In this document: positions 31,526 through 34,343 of the stretch, one piece after another
Layout of the letters: each line of letters starts with the position of its first letter
Position numbering within the stretch: the stretch's first letter is position 1
Origin: Bacteroides sp.
GTDB taxonomy: Bacteria; Bacteroidota; Bacteroidia; Bacteroidales; Bacteroidaceae
Direction of reading: 5' to 3'
NCBI GenBank assembly: GCA_019414665.1
Contig: DXLO01000028.1
Coordinates: forward strand, 1 to 34,343
Length of the DNA: 34,343 nucleotides
Notes under the pieces: generated by a model
What the model was told of the DNA's origin: nothing
The model's database searches: none
Seen by the model: only the letters and a program-made list of their open reading frames with translations
Program-made: the position numbers and the translations under genes

Positions 31526-32881
31526 CTATTTAAAATCTAAAACCTGTTTCCTGATTATATTGTCATTAACTTTAACATTTTCCAATACAAAATTATCAAC
31601 ACAGTCAACTTCTATTTTCGCATTCTTTTTCACCTTCAGATCCAAATTCTTAAAAGTAAAATCAGACAATTTATATTGATCGTCCGCCTTGGTCACATCA
31701 AACAAGACATCACATTCCATTGTGATATTCTGCATTGTCACATGACTGGAATAGGAGTATGGTGTATCCTTACGCCCTTTCAGGTCGAAAAACTGCTTCC
31801 ATGGCTTTGCAAACAAGAAACTGGAAACAGTTCCCGTAATCTCTTCTACGGTAATATATTCATAATTCTGCGGTGTATCGGGACGCATTTTCAGCCACAA
31901 CAACCGTTTCGCATTATCCAGCCGACAACGGCGAAGGATTATATTATGATTATGTATTGACTCACTGCCACAAGTCAGCGCACTATGGCAAAGACCATAT
32001 ACACAATCTTCAATAATAATATTGCGGTTAGCCCCATTATTTTCTTTATCTTGATCTGCCCAAGGACCTTTTCCACCCTTCAGTGCAACCGCATCATCAT
32101 TGACAGACATATAGCAATTTTTCACCAAGACATTGGTACATACATCAATGTCGATAGCATCAGAACTGGGAGCTTTTACAGGGAAATGAGGTGCAAAAAT
32201 ATGGAGATTCAACAATTTTACATTTTCACAACGATACAAATGAGTAGTCCAAAATGGAGAATTCTCCAGACGAACACCAGACAACTGAACATCTTTCGAA
32301 TCGGCAATATGAACTAAACGAGGACGCAGTTCTTCCAGATTCGTACACTTAGGATTCACCTGACGACGCAACCAGAAAGACTTCCAGTAACGCAGACCAT
32401 TACCGTTTATACGTCCCTCTCCTGAAATCGTAAATCCGTCCACACCAATAGCATTGACCAGCGCTGCAAAATACTTCAGATTCTGTCCTTCCATACGTGT
32501 ATCAATGACTGCAAAATCGCTGATATCATCACTACCTTTCAGTGTTCCTTCTTTCTCTATATAAAGATGGGTATTAGGTTTAAAAAATAATGATCCACTC
32601 AAAAAAGTTCCCTGAGGAATATAAATCACCCCTCCCCCTTCCTGAGAAGCTTTATCAATCACGGCCTGTATCTGATGAGTCTGTATGATTGTGCTGTCAT
32701 TCAATACTCCATAATCTGTAATACGATAGCTTTTTCCTAAATCTTCCAACTTAACGATTTCTGTCTGACGAAACCAGTCGGGTATAGGAGTTCCGTCCGG
32801 GAAAACTTCTTTTGCTGAAGCCTGCAAAACGAACAAAGCTAAAGCAATAGAAACAACACATCTTGTCCACACTTTATTCAT
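31526..32881 (-). CDS. GH28 glycoside hydrolase (polygalacturonase/rhamnogalacturonase type)
   Basis: A 451-residue exported beta-helix enzyme of GH28. Signal peptide about 1-23 (cleavage near QASA-KE). Catalytic aspartates fit Asp241 (SSDAIDIDVC), Asp262 and Asp263 (NDDAVALKGG); His299 in GLCHSALTCGSES and LLWLKMR take the places of the usual GHG and RIK motifs. The SSD and CHS variants suggest a non-classical specificity, perhaps rhamnogalacturonan or substituted galacturonan rather than plain pectate. The start at 32881 gives a normal signal peptide; 13 extra in-frame codons upstream do not. The divergent GH105 gene supports a pectic substrate. Promoter TATTTTTG lies at 32926-32933, terminator at 31453. 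Confidence 0.9.
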   Translation of the reverse strand: MNKVWTRCVVSIALALFVLQASAKEVFPDGTPIPDWFRQTEIVKLEDLGKSYRITDYGVLNDSTIIQTHQIQAVIDKASQEGGGVIYIPQGTFLSGSLFFKPNTHLYIEKEGTLKGSDDISDFAVIDTRMEGQNLKYFAALVNAIGVDGFTISGEGRINGNGLRYWKSFWLRRQVNPKCTNLEELRPRLVHIADSKDVQLSGVRLENSPFWTTHLYRCENVKLLNLHIFAPHFPVKAPSSDAIDIDVCTNVLVKNCYMSVNDDAVALKGGKGPWADQDKENNGANRNIIIEDCVYGLCHSALTCGSESIHNHNIILRRCRLDNAKRLLWLKMRPDTPQNYEYITVEEITGTVSSFLFAKPWKQFFDLKGRKDTPYSYSSHVTMQNITMECDVLFDVTKADDQYKLSDFTFKNLDLKVKKNAKIEVDCVDNFVLENVKVNDNIIRKQVLDFK

Positions 32882-32925
32882 AGTATATTTTTTATAAAAC
32901 AAATTATCTTTACTTTTCACATTGG

Positions 32926-32933
32926 CAAAAATA
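32926..32933 (-). promoter_or_regulatory. Bacteroidota -7 promoter element for GH28
   Basis: Reads TATTTTTG on the minus strand, an exact match, 44 bases before the start. TTTG (32952-32955, minus) lies 18 bases further upstream as -33. Confidence 0.62.
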
Positions 32934-32958
32934 GAGAAAAGCCTATAACCTCAAAATA

Positions 32959-33046
32959 GAAAATCATACATTATCCTGATAAATTCGTACATTTTTACCC
33001 TAAAACGAGCTAAATGAATAAAATCAAAGACTATTGTATGATTTTC
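32959..33046. promoter_or_regulatory. 12-base dyad and TTCGTACA site in the GH28/GH105 divergent region
   Basis: GAAAATCATACA (32959-32970) and TGTATGATTTTC (33035-33046) are perfect reverse complements, 64 bases apart, one near each gene's promoter. AAATTCGTACATTTTT (32981-32996) between them shares ATTCGTACA with the repeats downstream of GH28. These are likely binding sites of a pectin-responsive regulator not in this window. Confidence 0.5.
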
Positions 33047-33071
33047 CATTCTATATATAAAGACAGACAAC

Positions 33072-33079
33072 TATTTTTG
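33072..33079 (+). promoter_or_regulatory. Bacteroidota -7 promoter element for GH105
   Basis: TATTTTTG matches TAnnTTTG exactly, 39 bases before the GH105 start. Confidence 0.62.
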
Positions 33080-33118
33080 TCAATAAACTTATATTACAAT
33101 AACTAACAAGCAAAGGCC

Positions 33119-34249
33119 ATGAAAAAATTATTTATTGCAGCTTTAGTTTTCGCTTTGGGAGGGACAAATATTCTGCATGCACAAAATTTGCCCGACCAGA
33201 AAGAAACTCTGAACACTTTAATCAAAGTGAACAAACATTATATGAAGAATAATCCGGACTGCACACTACCCAGTTTTGTCAAAGGAAAGATGCGGGCCAG
33301 CAATATCTGGACACGCACTGTGTACTACGAGGGACTGCTGGCTCTTTACTCCATTTATCCGGATACTGAATATTACGCATATGCTTATCAATGGGGGGAT
33401 TTTCATAAGTGGGGGATGTGGAGAGGAACAACAACCCGACATGCCGACAATTATGCCTGCGGACAAGTATATATCGACATGTACAACCTCTGCCCTAAAC
33501 CGGAAATCCTGCTAAATGTAAAATCCAACCTCAACATGTTGGTCAACACTCCACAAATCAATGAGTGGTGGTGGATAGATGCCATACAAATGGGTATGCC
33601 TGGTTTCGCCAAAATGGGTAAACTGACCGGAGAGCAGAAGTATTTCGACAAGATGTGGCAGATGTACGAATACACACGCAACCAGCATGGAGAACATGGC
33701 ATGTTCAATCAAAAGGACGGATTATGGTGGAGAGATCAGGACTTCGACCCTCCTTACAAAGAACCTAATGGAGAAGACTGTTATTGGAGCCGTGGAAACG
33801 GTTGGGTATACGCTGCCCTAGTCCGCGTACTCGATGAAATTCCTGCCAATGAAGTTCACCGCCAAGATTATATAAACGACTTTCTGACTATGAGCAAGGC
33901 TATCAAAGCTTGCCAGCGTGAAGACGGATTCTGGAATGTAAGCTTACACGATCCTAATCACTTCGGCGGAAAAGAGCTGACAGGAACTTCTTTATTTGTA
34001 TATGGAATGGCATGGGGAATACGCAACGGATTGCTTGATCGCGACGAATATCTGCCAATAGTACTCAAAGCCTGGAATGCAATGGTGAAAGACGCTGTTC
34101 ATCCTGATGGGTTCTTAGGTTATGTACAAGGAACAGGAAAGGAGCCTAAAGACGGACAGCCCGTAACTTACGACAGCAAGCCTGATTTTGATGATTTTGG
34201 AACAGGTTGTTTCCTTCTGGCTGGAAGCGAAATTTATAAATTGAAATAA
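33119..34249 (+). CDS. GH105 unsaturated glucuronyl/galacturonyl hydrolase
   Basis: A 376-residue exported (alpha/alpha)6-barrel enzyme of GH105 (YteR/YesR type). Signal peptide about 1-21 (LHAQ). The general acid/base Asp154 lies in WWWIDAIQMGMP, and WSRGNGWVYAALVRVL (223-238) and DGFWNVSLHDP are family blocks. GH105 enzymes remove the 4,5-unsaturated uronic acid left by pectate or rhamnogalacturonan lyases. Length is normal, and the sequence is intact to the stop at 34249. It is divergent from GH28 and shares the 12-base dyad region. With no SusC/SusD or lyase in the window, this is a small satellite pectin module or one end of a larger locus. Confidence 0.94.
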   Translation: MKKLFIAALVFALGGTNILHAQNLPDQKETLNTLIKVNKHYMKNNPDCTLPSFVKGKMRASNIWTRTVYYEGLLALYSIYPDTEYYAYAYQWGDFHKWGMWRGTTTRHADNYACGQVYIDMYNLCPKPEILLNVKSNLNMLVNTPQINEWWWIDAIQMGMPGFAKMGKLTGEQKYFDKMWQMYEYTRNQHGEHGMFNQKDGLWWRDQDFDPPYKEPNGEDCYWSRGNGWVYAALVRVLDEIPANEVHRQDYINDFLTMSKAIKACQREDGFWNVSLHDPNHFGGKELTGTSLFVYGMAWGIRNGLLDRDEYLPIVLKAWNAMVKDAVHPDGFLGYVQGTGKEPKDGQPVTYDSKPDFDDFGTGCFLLAGSEIYKLK

Positions 34250-34318
34250 GTTGATAATCGTCATTCTATAAAAGAGGCTCAAAATGAAGTAACCATTCTA
34301 TTTTCCGCCACGACAATT

Positions 34319-34343
34319 TTATCGGCTGTTTTTCAGCCGATAA
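34319..34343 (+). terminator. Terminator hairpin at the window end
   Basis: TTATCGGCTG (34319-34328) pairs perfectly with CAGCCGATAA (34334-34343) around a TTTTT loop. The window stops at the end of the right arm, so the following tract is not seen. Confidence 0.7.

Noticed and set aside
1..34343. CRISPR arrays, tRNA or rRNA genes, insertion sequences, phage or defence genes
   Set aside because: I looked for regular spaced repeats, tRNA-like cloverleaf ends, transposase or integrase motifs and nuclease/helicase clusters and saw none.

Overview
The window comes from a chromosome of the Bacteroidales, most likely a gut Bacteroides or Phocaeicola. This is inferred from the gene set and promoter style, not from a database match. 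Supporting signs are: many start sites preceded by the Bacteroidota -7 element TAnnTTTG, few Shine-Dalgarno sites, several lipoproteins, the lemA/TPM pair, a NagB plus PIG-L fusion, a GH3 plus serine-hydrolase fusion, a BspA-type leucine-rich repeat lipoprotein and a GH28/GH105 pectin pair. I see no tRNA, rRNA, CRISPR array, insertion sequence, integrase or replication origin.

Layout. 1-3.2 kb: a LacX-like sugar epimerase and a TIGR03915-type protein, convergent with truA and a DUF5715-type lipoprotein. 3.4-8.0 kb: a same-strand housekeeping run (phoH, purC, menG, aroE, membrane-anchored alpha/beta hydrolase). 8.1-9.4 kb: a BspA-like LRR lipoprotein on the minus strand. 9.6-13.6 kb: a tight operon of lemA, a TPM-domain protein, aroC and an M20 peptidase. 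13.8-17.0 kb: a LysM glucosaminidase, cytidine deaminase and an ABC-F ATPase whose second nucleotide site looks dead. 17.1-19.7 kb: a hypothetical lipoprotein, an AT-rich gap and a PepSY-TM protein. 19.8-24.0 kb: an amino-sugar module, with nagB and a NagB/PIG-L fusion divergent from a ROK regulator. 24.1-30.5 kb: a PepSY-like lipoprotein, a ferredoxin, and a three-gene operon of a split 5'-nucleotidase plus a GH3/serine-hydrolase fusion. 30.7-31.1 kb: rplS. 31.5-34.3 kb: divergent GH28 and GH105 genes for pectin or rhamnogalacturonan.

How the genes work together. Two functions recur. One is cell-wall and amino-sugar turnover: LysM glucosaminidase, GH3 NagZ-like enzyme, NagB, PIG-L deacetylase and ROK regulator; the DUF5715 protein has a DD-peptidase-like metal motif. 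The other is core metabolism: chorismate (aroE, aroC), purine (purC), menaquinone (menG) and pyrimidine salvage (cdd). Gene blocks are separated by clear hairpin terminators, most of them between convergent genes.

The points most worth a second look are: the NagB-like domain that has lost its deaminase residues beside an intact NagB; the asymmetric ABC-F protein; the split, order-reversed 5'-nucleotidase; and a family of TTCGTACA/TTTTGTACAAAA sites around the GH28/GH105 locus. I found no clearly novel defence or mobile system. Most of the window is ordinary chromosomal backbone.
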